Assembly: GCA_945873675.1 (NCBI GenBank)
Contig: CAMCEP010000035.1
Span: 1 to 15,518 of the forward strand
Direction: 5' to 3'
Source of the DNA: Asaia bogorensis
GTDB taxonomy: Bacteria > Pseudomonadota > Alphaproteobacteria > Acetobacterales > Acetobacteraceae
DNA: 15,518 nucleotides
Positions 1-6,782 of the stretch are shown in pieces; position 1 is the first letter of the stretch; the number at the start of each line of letters is the position of its first letter. Below the pieces are notes generated by a model, which made no database searches, was not told the DNA's origin, and saw nothing but the letters and a program-made list of their open reading frames with translations. Made by a program: the position numbers and the translations under genes.

Positions 1-69
1 TCAAATCGCCAGTTTAGTCCCATAAGCGCTGTCGCCGGACAGAAGTAGCCCGGCCGCCGCACCTTCACA

Positions 70-99
70 TTGACAGCCAGGGCCGCGCGATGTTGGCTA
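70..99 (+). promoter_or_regulatory. Weak candidate promoter upstream of the first receptor gene
   Basis: A good -35-like hexamer TTGACA lies at 70-75. About 17-19 bases downstream (93-100) there is only a poor -10 match (TTGGCTAA). It sits 36 bases before the preferred ATG at 136, a reasonable leader length. The rest of 1-135 shows no gene that I can recognise. The call rests on the -35 alone and is tentative. Confidence 0.22.
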
Positions 100-135
100 A
101 CAACAGCCTCGAGAGAGGGTGAGGAGGAAAAAGCC

Positions 136-1110
136 ATGAAGAAGCGCCAAATCCTGCGCGCTGCGGCCGGCCTTGGACTGCTGGCCGCCCCCGCCTATGC
201 GCAAGCGCCTTTCCCCAGTTCTCGCATCCGCATGGTCGTGGCCTTCCCGCCCGGAGGAAACACGGACATTTTTGGGCGCCTATTTGCCGAGCCCTTCGGG
301 CAGGCGCTCGGCCAGCCCGTTGTCATCGACAATCGCGGCGGCGCGGGCGGTCTTATCGGCTCGGGCGAGGTGCATCGCGCCCGACCCGACGGGTACACGT
401 TGATCTTCCAGAGCCCGACGGCCGGGATCACAGGCCCGCTTACACGTCGTGTGCCGCCCTTTGATCCCGTCACGGGGTTTTCGCATATCTCCATCCTCGG
501 CATTACGCCGCTCTGCCTGGCAGTGAACCCGCAGCTTGGCGTCAACAACCTGGCCGAATTGATCGCCATGATCCGCGCCCAGCCGGGCCGACTGAGCTAT
601 GGCAGCTCGGGCATCGGCGGCGTCCCGCACCTCGCGACGGAGTTGCTACGGATGCGAGCAGGCAACCTTGACGTGGTGCATGTGCCCTACCGAGGCTCAG
701 GGCCGTTAACCCAAGATCTCCTCTCCGGCGTCATATCCTTCGCGGTGGACGCCTTCACGGCACTGTTGCCGCAGCACCGTGAAGGGAAGCTCAAGATTAT
801 CTCCGTCTTCGGTGAGCAGCGCGCAGCGGTGGTGCCCGCGGTGCCGACCGCGCGCGAGGATGGCTTCGACGTCGTGATCCGTCTCGCCAACTACCTGGCC
901 GCTCCTCCCGGCACACCGCCAGACCGGCTGGAGCGGCTCTCCGCTGCCGCTCGCGCCGTGATGTCCACGCCCGAGATGGCCCGCGCGCTGGAGGCCATGG
1001 CCTTTGTGCCGGTGACGGATTCGACGCCCGAGCGCGCCACCCGCTTCATCGCGGATGAGGCGGCCCTCTGGAGGCCCGTGATCCGTGCCACCAACATCGA
1101 GATCGATTAG
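136..1110 (+). CDS. Bug/TctC-family periplasmic solute-binding receptor (receptor 1)
   Basis: This is a 324-residue extracytoplasmic receptor of the tripartite tricarboxylate transporter (TTT, Bug/TctC) family, which captures organic acids or related small molecules in the periplasm. I chose ATG 136 over the upstream in-frame start at 70 because GAGGAGGAA sits just before it and the product then opens with a signal peptide (KK-R, hydrophobic core, AYA before Gln23). Family landmarks are visible: VAFPPGG near residue 33, GQPVVIDNRGGAGG near 60, PDGYTL near 84 and VVHVPYRG near 180. The usual length is about 320-330, so it is full length. The SDR gene starts 6 nt downstream, suggesting one transcript. 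No TctA/TctB genes are nearby. The ligand is unknown. Confidence 0.93.
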   Translation: MKKRQILRAAAGLGLLAAPAYAQAPFPSSRIRMVVAFPPGGNTDIFGRLFAEPFGQALGQPVVIDNRGGAGGLIGSGEVHRARPDGYTLIFQSPTAGITGPLTRRVPPFDPVTGFSHISILGITPLCLAVNPQLGVNNLAELIAMIRAQPGRLSYGSSGIGGVPHLATELLRMRAGNLDVVHVPYRGSGPLTQDLLSGVISFAVDAFTALLPQHREGKLKIISVFGEQRAAVVPAVPTAREDGFDVVIRLANYLAAPPGTPPDRLERLSAAARAVMSTPEMARALEAMAFVPVTDSTPERATRFIADEAALWRPVIRATNIEID

Positions 1111-1116
1111 ACGCGC

Positions 1117-1911
1117 GTGTTCAGGCTGACGGACAAGGTGGTGTTCCTGACCGGCTGCGGCTCGGTGGGTCCTGGCTGGGGCAATGGCAAGTCGATTGCG
1201 GTGCTCTTCGCCCGGCAGGGCGCGCGCATCTTTGGCGTGGACATCAATGAGGCGGCGGCGCGCGAGACTCAGGCAATCATCACCGGCGAGGGCGGCATCT
1301 GCGAGGTTGCGACCGGTGATGTTACGGATGCGGCGCAGGTGGCTCGGCTGGTCGAGGCTTGCATGGCGCGCTTCGGCCGCATCGACGTGCTGGTGAACAA
1401 TGTCGGCAAGTCCGAACCCGCTATCCCCGGTGAGATGGACGAGGCGCTGTGGGACAGCCAGCTTGCCGTCAATCTCAAAAGCGCTTTCCTCTGCTGCCAA
1501 GCGGTGCTGCCTATCATGCAGAAGCAGGGAAAGGGAGCCGTGGTCAGCATCGCCTCCACGGCGGGTATTCGATACACGGGCAAGCCCCAGGCGGCCTATT
1601 CGGCGGCCAAGGCGGGGCTGATCCATTTCAGCAAGACCACCGCCATTACCTATGCTCCGCGCGGCATCCGCATGAACTGCGTGCTGCCTGGCCTCATGTA
1701 CACACCGCTGGTGGACAAGCTCGCCGAACAATTTGCGGGCGGCGACCTGGAGGGGTTCGTGGCGAAGCGCAACGCCGCCGTTCCCATCGGCCAGATGGGC
1801 GAGGGATGGGACGTGGCCCATGCCGCGCTGTTCCTTGCTTCGGACGAGGCGAAATACGTGACCGCAACGGAACTCGTCGTCGATGGCGGGTTGACGGCTT
1901 CCACCCGTTGA
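1117..1911 (+). CDS. SDR-family NAD(P)-dependent dehydrogenase (SDR1)
   Basis: A 264-residue classical short-chain dehydrogenase/reductase that probably oxidises an alcohol or reduces a ketone using NAD(P). The cofactor loop is the expanded version TGCGSVGPGWGNGKS (residues 12-26). I recall this GPGWGNG insert from one SDR subfamily. NNVG is at 95-98, and the catalytic Ser147, Tyr161 and Lys165 (YSAAK) are all present. Asp42 at the end of beta-2 (VDIN) favours NAD over NADP. The C-terminal VVDGGLTAS is typical. The start is GTG, 6 nt after the receptor stop, with no convincing Shine-Dalgarno, so translational coupling to receptor 1 is likely. The IS debris begins about 55 nt downstream. Confidence 0.93.
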   Translation: MFRLTDKVVFLTGCGSVGPGWGNGKSIAVLFARQGARIFGVDINEAAARETQAIITGEGGICEVATGDVTDAAQVARLVEACMARFGRIDVLVNNVGKSEPAIPGEMDEALWDSQLAVNLKSAFLCCQAVLPIMQKQGKGAVVSIASTAGIRYTGKPQAAYSAAKAGLIHFSKTTAITYAPRGIRMNCVLPGLMYTPLVDKLAEQFAGGDLEGFVAKRNAAVPIGQMGEGWDVAHAALFLASDEAKYVTATELVVDGGLTASTR

Positions 1912-1965
1912 TTGCGCTACGCTGGCTTATTCTTCCGGATTGTCCAGCGTCAGGGCCTATGGGAC

Positions 1966-2015
1966 TGACGTGCCTCCCTGAATGTATCCACTCAGACGGT
2001 GAGCCTACTGCTTTG
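1966..2015 (+). repeat. Repeat R, copy 1 (probable end of a lost insertion sequence)
   Basis: This segment, beginning TGACGTGCC and ending CTGCTTTG, recurs at 10766-10817 in the same orientation. The copies differ by six substitutions, all transitions, and a two-base difference in a C run. Neither copy is coding as far as I can tell. In copy 1 it precedes the IS3 remnant, and in copy 2 it abuts an IS6 fragment, so it looks like a terminal segment of a mobile element. The first bases resemble the reverse complement of the IS3 right end at 3756-3779 only weakly. Confidence 0.6.
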
Positions 2016-2055
2016 GACCTGTCGCGGTTTTGTGCCGCTCTTATGATCACATATT

Positions 2056-2274
2056 GTGCGGCAAAGGAGATTAGCGCTGGGCACAGGCAGCACGGATGAA
2101 TTTCGCAAAGAAGCGGTGCGAATAGCGCTGACCAGCAGGCTTTCGAGGCGCCAGGTTACCGGGGTGCCGCATCGGCGTACTGTGCATCCGGGTCGGAACG
2201 CACAACAGCATCCGGTCACCAAGGCGCTTCCTGGGCGGGGGCGGGCTGGCCTTAGAGTACATCGGGTAACATGA
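2056..2274 (+). pseudogene. IS3-family OrfA, N-terminal remnant
   Basis: Around 2089-2160 the frame reads TDEFRKEAVRIALTS and then LSRRQV, the hallmark N-terminal helix-turn-helix start of IS3-family OrfA. After about residue 35 the frame no longer resembles a transposase. Reading another frame past 2160 gives faint traces (GIGV, then RVGTHN) of the expected continuation, so indels have destroyed the gene. The C-terminal part of the same kind of protein reappears at 2749-2838, separated by unrelated gene fragments. It cannot make a working protein. Confidence 0.7.
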
Positions 2275-2482
2275 TCAGGCCAGCCAGTTCATCGCAGCCC
2301 AGGGTTTCCCGATCGAGCAGGGCATGGACGACGCGCATGAGGCTAGAGAGGTTAGCGGTTAGCATTACGCGCGCGTCCTGGTGTGCGCGCGTCAGTAAGG
2401 CGTTTACTTCCCTCTCCAGCATGGGTTCCTTGGCGAGCATTTCGTGCAGGGTCGTAGCCGTCGGCGCGCCAACCTCGCCCAA
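2252..2482 (-). pseudogene. C-terminal fragment of an FtsH-like (M41) AAA protease
   Basis: On the minus strand a 76-codon frame reads LEREVNALLTRAHQDARVML, then LLDRETLGCDELAGLI. This pattern (acidic helix, A-x-x-x-A-R-x-x-L, then an ETL motif) matches the C-terminal helical segment of FtsH/M41 ATP-dependent zinc proteases. The AAA domain and the HEXXH metal site are absent, so this is a detached tail of about 70 residues. It lies inside the broken IS3 orfA in the opposite orientation. Without the catalytic part it cannot act as a protease. The identification rests on motif memory and would need a profile search to settle. Confidence 0.5.
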
Positions 2483-2535
2483 ACTGTTCCTTCGGGATTA
2501 AGAATCATGTAGCCTAAGTTTCGAAAATAATATGA

Positions 2536-2634
2536 GCCACACCTCAATGGACGCTGGGTTTTTCGATCATCGGCCCGCGCGGCAGCGACGCCACACTTGT
2601 CGCGGTGGCCCGGGCGCTGGAGGAGCAAGCGTGA
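2536..2634 (+). pseudogene. C-terminal tail of an amidase-signature enzyme
   Basis: The frame ending at TGA 2632-2634 reads IIGPRGSDATLVAVARALEE, which matches the conserved C-terminus of amidase-signature hydrolases (typically I-I-G-P-x-x-x-D-A-x-L-x-x-V-A-R-A-L-E). Only about 30 residues remain. The frame closes upstream at a TGA around 2533, in an AT-rich stretch (2483-2535) with nothing recognisable. The Ser-cisSer-Lys catalytic core is gone. Its stop overlaps the GTG of the next fragment (GTGA, 2631-2634), so a fused operon junction was carried in as one piece. Confidence 0.5.
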
Positions 2635-2741
2635 GCAACGATCGTACCCCCGATATCCCCGAGGTTGTGGAGGAAATCTGTGACCTTTTCGATAGCTCCG
2701 AGTAGGCGCTGATAGACAAGAATGGCGAGGTGCTGGATCAG
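2631..2741 (+). pseudogene. N-terminal fragment of an AtzH/DUF3225-like protein
   Basis: Starting at a GTG that overlaps the amidase stop, the frame reads PDIPEVVEEICDLFDSSE, then an in-frame TAG (2703-2705), then ALIDKNGEVLD. This follows the N-terminal helix pattern of the AtzH/HpxZ (DUF3225) family, which begins with a PEVxxEV...F..YE.AL...D...LD string. Members often sit beside amidases, so the GTGA-coupled pair supports both identifications. Homology stops near 2741, where the IS3 orfA tail begins. It is truncated and nonsense-interrupted, so non-functional. Confidence is moderate because the piece is short. Confidence 0.42.
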
Positions 2742-2748
2742 GAGAGGG

Positions 2749-2838
2749 AACCGCGAACTGCGCCAGGCCAACGAGAGCTTATTTAAGGCATCGGCATATT
2801 TTGCGCAGGCGGAGCTCGACCGCCGGTTCAAGCCATGA
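2749..2838 (+). pseudogene. IS3-family OrfA, C-terminal remnant
   Basis: The frame reads NRELRQANESLFKASAYFAQ, then AELDRRFKP and a TGA at 2836-2838. This is the coiled-coil and tail typical of IS3-family OrfA, where LRxANExLxKASAxFAxAELD is characteristic. The stop overlaps the ATG of orfB (ATGA, 2835-2838), as expected for this family, in which OrfAB is made by frameshifting. The middle of orfA is missing, replaced by the FtsH, amidase and AtzH scraps between 2252 and 2741. Confidence 0.78.
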
Positions 2839-3740
2839 TCGCTTTCATTGATGATTAGCGCGGGGTTCACGGTGTAGAGCCGATCTGCATGGTATTGCCG
2901 ATTGCACCGTCAACCTATTTCGATCACCAAGCCAAGCGCGCCGATCCTGATCTTCTGTCTAAACGGGCCAAGCGGGATGCGTTGCTGCTGCCGGAAATCA
3001 AGCGAGTGCATAAGGCGCATTTCTAGGTCTATGGCGCGCAGAAGCTCTGGCGCCAATTAGGTCGAGAAGGTTTCAGTGTCGCGCGTTGTACCGTTGCGCG
3101 CCTGATGCGTGCGAATGGGATTGAGGAGGCGGTTCGCGGAAAGCGTCTGCGCACGACCTTTTCGGACAAGGCGGCGCCCTGCCCGAAGGATCACGTCAAT
3201 CGGGAATTCCAGGCGGTGGCACCGAACCGGCTGTGGGTCTCTGACTTTACTCATGTCTCGACCTAGACTGGCTTTGTTTATGTCGCCTTCATCATCGATG
3301 CCTTTTCGCGCCGGATCGTCGGCTGGCGTGTCAGCTGTACGGCGCATACGGGGTTCGTGCTTGATGCGTTGGAGCAGGCTTGGCATGATAAGTGGCCCCT
3401 GCATCGCGGCGGCCTGGTCCATCACGGCGACAGGGGCAGCCAGTATGTCTCGATAAAATATACGGAAAGGCTGCTGGAAGCCGGGATTAAGCCTTCTGTC
3501 GGCAGTGTCGACGATAGCTACGACAATGCTCTCACCATGACCATCAATGGGCTTTACAAAACCGAGGTTATTCACCGCCGCGGGCCGTGGCGCAGCTTCG
3601 AGGCCCTGGAATTCGCCACCTTGGAATGGGTAGATTGGTTCAATAACAGACGCTTGCTGGCACCAATCGGCTATATCCCGTCCGCGGAAGCCGAAGAACG
3701 CTACTATGCCTCACTGGATCAAGCAGCCATGGCAGCGTAA
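2835..3740 (+). pseudogene. IS3-family OrfB transposase with three TAG codons and a lost catalytic Glu
   Basis: This is an open frame of 301 codons for the DDE integrase-type IS3 OrfB, free of frameshifts from ATG 2835 to TAA 3738-3740. It is interrupted by TAG at 2856-2858, 3024-3026 and 3264-3266. Motifs in order: GVEPIC...LPIAPSTY, VYGAQKLWRQL, the first Asp in LWVSDFTH, the second in VHHGDRGSQYVS, then SYDNALTMTINGLYK. Family members have ALAETINGLYK there, so the third catalytic residue (Glu) is Met at codon 235 (3537-3539). The third TAG falls where relatives have Trp (AT-W-xGFVY). It is almost certainly inactive. The product length matches intact OrfB (about 290-300). Confidence 0.88.
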
Positions 3741-3755
3741 ATCAAGCAAAACAGC

Positions 3756-3779
3756 ATCCGACAAACCCGGGGCCGTTCA
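3756..3779 (+). repeat. Probable right terminal repeat of the IS3 element
   Basis: Sixteen bases after the orfB stop lies GACAAACCCGGGGCCGTTCA. Its reverse complement begins TGAAC followed by GGCCCC and GGGTTTGTC. Ends of this form are what I recall for the IS3 group carrying this OrfB type. No clear matching left repeat is visible near 1966-2056, so the left side has been lost or rearranged. Confidence 0.42.
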
Positions 3780-3780
3780 C

Positions 3781-3940
3781 CAGGCCATCCTGCTGGAGCG
3801 CGAGCGCATCAAGCGCAAAACTCACCAACACCGCAGCTTGATGCATCCTCAACACGCAGCATAAGATGATCCACAGATGCGCCAGATACTCCGTTACACA
3901 GCCCGCCAATTGGTCTCAAATCATTTGACGACGGACACAA
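3781..3940. other. Non-coding stretch beyond the IS3 right end
   Basis: This belongs to the 318-bp gap 3741-4058 that lies before receptor 2. One short plus frame (ILLERERIKRKT, ending at a TAA near 3860) has no recognisable relatives. The stretch has several stops in all frames. I see no RNA gene, no clear promoter and no second IS end in it. Confidence 0.3.
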
Positions 3941-4009
3941 CACGATGCTTTCGATTCATCCGGCCGCTATCACTTTAAGGGTTATCGCTATCGCGCGATG
4001 CTCCCGTAA
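3941..4009 (+). pseudogene. Possible 3' tail of a gene cut off by the IS3 debris
   Basis: In one frame the 22 codons before TAA 4007-4009 read DAFDSSGRYHFKGYRYRAML and a final P. This is rich in aromatic and basic residues and more protein-like than its surroundings. A stop at 3926 closes the frame upstream. It ends 49 nt before receptor 2, the spacing one would expect for an upstream gene of the same operon whose front was removed. I do not recognise the family. Confidence 0.22.
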
Positions 4010-4058
4010 TCAAAGATCGGCTTACTAGCCAACAGCTACAACAGGAAAGGGGCCCATA

Positions 4059-5033
4059 ATGATAAAAATCGCGCGGCGCTTGACGCTTGGCGTTTTACTC
4101 TCACTGCCAGCAACGCAGATCCTGGCGCAGCCCGCTTGGCCAGAACGGCCCGTACGGCTGATTGTGCCCTTTCCCCCCGGCGGATCGAACGACATTGTCG
4201 CGCGGTTTTTGGCCGAGGGTATGCGTGAAAGGCTAGGACAGCCCTTTCTGGTTGAAAATCGTAGCGGTGCAGGGGGCAATATCGGGGCGGATATTGTCGC
4301 CAAGGCATCGCCAGATGGTCATACGCTTCTTATCAGCGCACCACCTGCCTTTGCGATCAATGAACATCTCTATCGCACCATGCCCTTCAGCCCAGAACGC
4401 GATCTGATACCCGTAGCACTTGTTGCCCAGGTTCCCATCGTCTTGATGGTACCGGCCGATAGCCCCGCCCGCAGCCTTGCGGAGCTTATTGCAATGGCGC
4501 GCCGAGAGCCCGGCAGGCTCACTTTCGGCTCCTCCTCCATTGGTGGCACTAATCATCTTGCGGGTGAACTACTCAAGAGCCTCGCCGCAATTGATATAGT
4601 GCATGTGCCCTATCGCGGGGCCGCACCGGCGATGACAGATCTGATTGCCGGGCGATTGCAGCTCTATTTCGATAATATGCCGGGCGTTCTTCCACAGGTG
4701 CGAGAGGGACGCGTACGCGCCTTGGCAGTTGCAGGCGCTGAGCGCGCCGCCGCCTTGCCGGAGTTGCCGACTATGGCCGAAGCTGGCCTTCCTGGCTTTG
4801 AGGCCTCCTCCTGGTTCGGCATGGCGGCACCATCCGGTACGCCGCCAGCACTAATCTCTCGGATGAATGCCGCGGTTCTAGCAGCGCTGGCAGAACCAGG
4901 ACTCCGCGAACGCCTTGCTGGTGCGGGGGCCGAGCCAGGCAAGCTTGATGCCGCCGCCTTTACGCAATTTGTCGCCGCCGAGCGCGAGCGCTGGGGGCGT
5001 GTGGTGCGGGCATCGGGCGCACGCGCCGACTAG
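4059..5033 (+). CDS. Bug/TctC-family periplasmic solute-binding receptor (receptor 2)
   Basis: A 324-residue TTT-type receptor with a signal peptide (ARR, hydrophobic stretch, ILA before Gln24). VPFPPGG is near residue 38, GQPFLVENRSGAGGNIGAD near 60-78, SPDGHTLL near 85 and IVHVPYRGAAPA near 180. The ligand-binding fold is full length. AGGAAAGGGG lies 6-15 bases before ATG 4059, a strong ribosome site. Its TAG stop (5031-5033) overlaps the stop of the opposing hydrolase gene within the four bases CTAG. It resembles receptor 3 (6783-7769) more than receptor 1 in the ENR/DNR-GAGGNIGAD block. The ligand is unknown, and no TctAB channel genes are nearby. Confidence 0.93.
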   Translation: MIKIARRLTLGVLLSLPATQILAQPAWPERPVRLIVPFPPGGSNDIVARFLAEGMRERLGQPFLVENRSGAGGNIGADIVAKASPDGHTLLISAPPAFAINEHLYRTMPFSPERDLIPVALVAQVPIVLMVPADSPARSLAELIAMARREPGRLTFGSSSIGGTNHLAGELLKSLAAIDIVHVPYRGAAPAMTDLIAGRLQLYFDNMPGVLPQVREGRVRALAVAGAERAAALPELPTMAEAGLPGFEASSWFGMAAPSGTPPALISRMNAAVLAALAEPGLRERLAGAGAEPGKLDAAAFTQFVAAERERWGRVVRASGARAD

Positions 5034-5830
5034 GCTGGAAAGAGGAAATCCCGAACCAGTGCAGCTGTCTCATCCGGGTCGGATGCGGCTACATGATAGC
5101 TGTCATTATCTAATACCATCAGGCGGGATCCGATGATGCGTTCCTGCCAGGCGCGCACGCTATCCACCGACCCAAGGCCGCTGCCCGTTGTTGTAACAAC
5201 AAGTGTCGGAGCAGTGATGCGTGCCACCTCATCCGTGACATCAACATGAGGCACCATCTGCAAAAAACCCTCGAGTGTAGAAGCCGCAGTACGTGCCATT
5301 AGCGCCGCCCACCATTCAAGTTGCGTGGGCGTCATTCGGCTGCCCATGCGCCCGGAATTGGTGGCCCGTACCCAAGGGCCGACACCTTCCTCGGCAATCT
5401 GCTTCCTCCAGGACGGGGTGCGCGCGTTCATATCGCGCAACGATGCAGGCGCGCCAAGTACCGCCAAGCGATCGATCAATTGCGGATGCCGCGCCGCAAC
5501 CGCAAGCGCGATGGTACCCCCGATCTTACCGCCCACAAGATTCACTTTTGATGCCGAGATAGCGTCAATAACGCGCACCACATCCACCACCAAATCATCA
5601 AAGCGCCAGGTATGGTCGGCGGGTATCGCTGGGCTTTGACCGTAACCGCGCAAGTCGAGCCTGATCAGGCGCGTCTTCCGCGCCAGCGCGGGCACGAATG
5701 CGCGAAATGCCTCCCCGCTTTCGGCCAAACCGTGAAGCATCAGGGTAGTTGGCGCCGCCAGCCAAGGATCAGTAAAATCATCAGCGGCATAATAGACATG
5801 AATACCAGGCGCGGTTTCCAGCATGGGCAT
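5030..5830 (-). CDS. Alpha/beta hydrolase-fold protein with Lys at the nucleophile position (ABH1)
   Basis: A 266-residue alpha/beta-hydrolase fold protein. The oxyanion segment HG is at residues 33-34, DLRGYGQSP at 59-67 and a C-terminal His246 in the catalytic-His position (SYHV). The nucleophile elbow reads LVGGKIGGT (98-106), with Lys102 (codon 5525-5527) in place of the usual Ser/Asp/Cys. The canonical acid after strand 7 is also not evident (TTTGSGLGS). It is therefore either a non-hydrolytic member (lyase, isomerase or binding role) or a degenerate enzyme. AAGGAT before the ATG is a good ribosome site. It lies 12 nt downstream of SDR2 on the same strand, probably in one operon. It is a paralogue of ABH2: residues 18-67 share 23 of 50 positions without gaps. 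Confidence 0.88.
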   Translation of the reverse strand: MPMLETAPGIHVYYAADDFTDPWLAAPTTLMLHGLAESGEAFRAFVPALARKTRLIRLDLRGYGQSPAIPADHTWRFDDLVVDVVRVIDAISASKVNLVGGKIGGTIALAVAARHPQLIDRLAVLGAPASLRDMNARTPSWRKQIAEEGVGPWVRATNSGRMGSRMTPTQLEWWAALMARTAASTLEGFLQMVPHVDVTDEVARITAPTLVVTTTGSGLGSVDSVRAWQERIIGSRLMVLDNDSYHVAASDPDETAALVRDFLFPA

Positions 5831-5842
5831 GGTGATAATCCT

Positions 5843-6631
5843 TTAGATGCAGCGTGTCCCGCCACCATCAATATCAATATTAGTGCCAGTTATGAAACCC
5901 GCACGATTTGAGCACAGAAAAGCGACAAGGCCAGAGCATTCCTCAACCGTACCAACCCTACCCAGCGCAACCGTTGCGATTGCAGCGGCATTTTCTTGCG
6001 CGGCACTTCGGCCCATATCCGCAGCACCCTGCGCTAAAACCGTATCCCAACGCGGTGTTGCTATGGGGCCAGGATTGACGCCCGTAACAAGAACATTATC
6101 CGGCGCACATTCGGCAGCCAAAGCAAGCGTGAAAGACAAAAGAGAAGCATTAACTGCGCTTCCAGTAATATAATTTGGACGAGGCTGATGACCTGACCGG
6201 CCGATGATATTGATGACGCGTCCCCATTTCCGCGCGCGCATAGCTGGCGTGAGGATACGCGCGCAGCGCATATAGCCCATCAGCTTTAGATTGATGGATT
6301 TCAACCAAACCTCATCCGCCGTATCACCAATACGACCCATTGGCGTGGCGCCAGCATTATTCACCAGTATATCCACCTGCCCAAGGGCTTTCTGTGCTGC
6401 AGCCATAGCGGCTTCAAGCTGCGTGGCATCGGTCAGATCCGCGGGAATGGCGCTACAGGGCGTATTGGTCTCGCGCGAAATTTCCGCGGCAGCTGCCTGA
6501 AGCCGCGTAGGGTCGCGCGCAATAATGGCAACCGAAACACCCTCCTGCGCCAATTCCCGAGCAATGGCACGTCCAATGCCGAGTGACCCGCCGGTGACAA
6601 TCGCGGTTTTGCCTCTCAAGCCAAGTTCCAT
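5843..6631 (-). CDS. Atypical SDR-family protein lacking the catalytic Ser and Lys (SDR2)
   Basis: A 262-residue SDR with an intact nucleotide-binding loop TGGSLGIG (13-20), NNAG at 91-94 and the active-site Asn in SINLKL. Tyr154 is kept, but YxxxK is YITGS, so Ser158 replaces the Lys. The segment aligned with the catalytic Ser reads INIIGRSG, with Gly144 at that site. I recall an SDR clade with NIIG...Y-x-x-G-S/G-x-x-NA, so this may be a real divergent subfamily rather than decay. The cofactor-site Arg (ARD, 38-40) suggests NADP. AGGGA lies just before ATG 6631. ABH1 follows 12 nt downstream. The reaction is unknown. Confidence 0.9.
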   Translation of the reverse strand: MELGLRGKTAIVTGGSLGIGRAIARELAQEGVSVAIIARDPTRLQAAAAEISRETNTPCSAIPADLTDATQLEAAMAAAQKALGQVDILVNNAGATPMGRIGDTADEVWLKSINLKLMGYMRCARILTPAMRARKWGRVINIIGRSGHQPRPNYITGSAVNASLLSFTLALAAECAPDNVLVTGVNPGPIATPRWDTVLAQGAADMGRSAAQENAAAIATVALGRVGTVEECSGLVAFLCSNRAGFITGTNIDIDGGGTRCI

Positions 6632-6782
6632 TGGATTTTCCCTATGTCATCTGTGTCTGAACTTCGGCGCGCGGCGGTGCTTCTGTCAATCAGGCCGATT
6701 GCATTGAGCTTAACTCAGGGTTAGCGTCAGCCATCATCGCGCAGTCTATCTGAAAATGAAAAAGCGAGGGAGCTTCAACGCC
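6632..6782. promoter_or_regulatory. Divergent intergenic region between SDR2 and receptor 3
   Basis: SDR2-ABH1 is read leftward from here and receptor 3 rightward, so both promoters must lie within about 150 bp. I could not find a pair of convincing hexamers. The best rightward candidate is TTGCAT near 6698 with a poor -10. GAGGGAG (6769-6775) serves as the receptor 3 ribosome site. A shared regulator binding site is plausible, but none is recognisable. Confidence 0.4.

Noticed and set aside
706..1821. Long antisense open frame (371 codons) across receptor 1 and SDR1
   Set aside because: Lies wholly opposite two clear genes, is rich in His/Arg/Gly as shadows of GC-rich genes are, and spans their junction. 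It has no domain or ribosome site.
2835..3740. Reassigned or suppressed amber codon as explanation for the TAGs in orfB
   Set aside because: Real genes in the window (receptor 1, receptor 2) end in TAG, and the catalytic Glu is also lost, so ordinary pseudogene decay is simpler.
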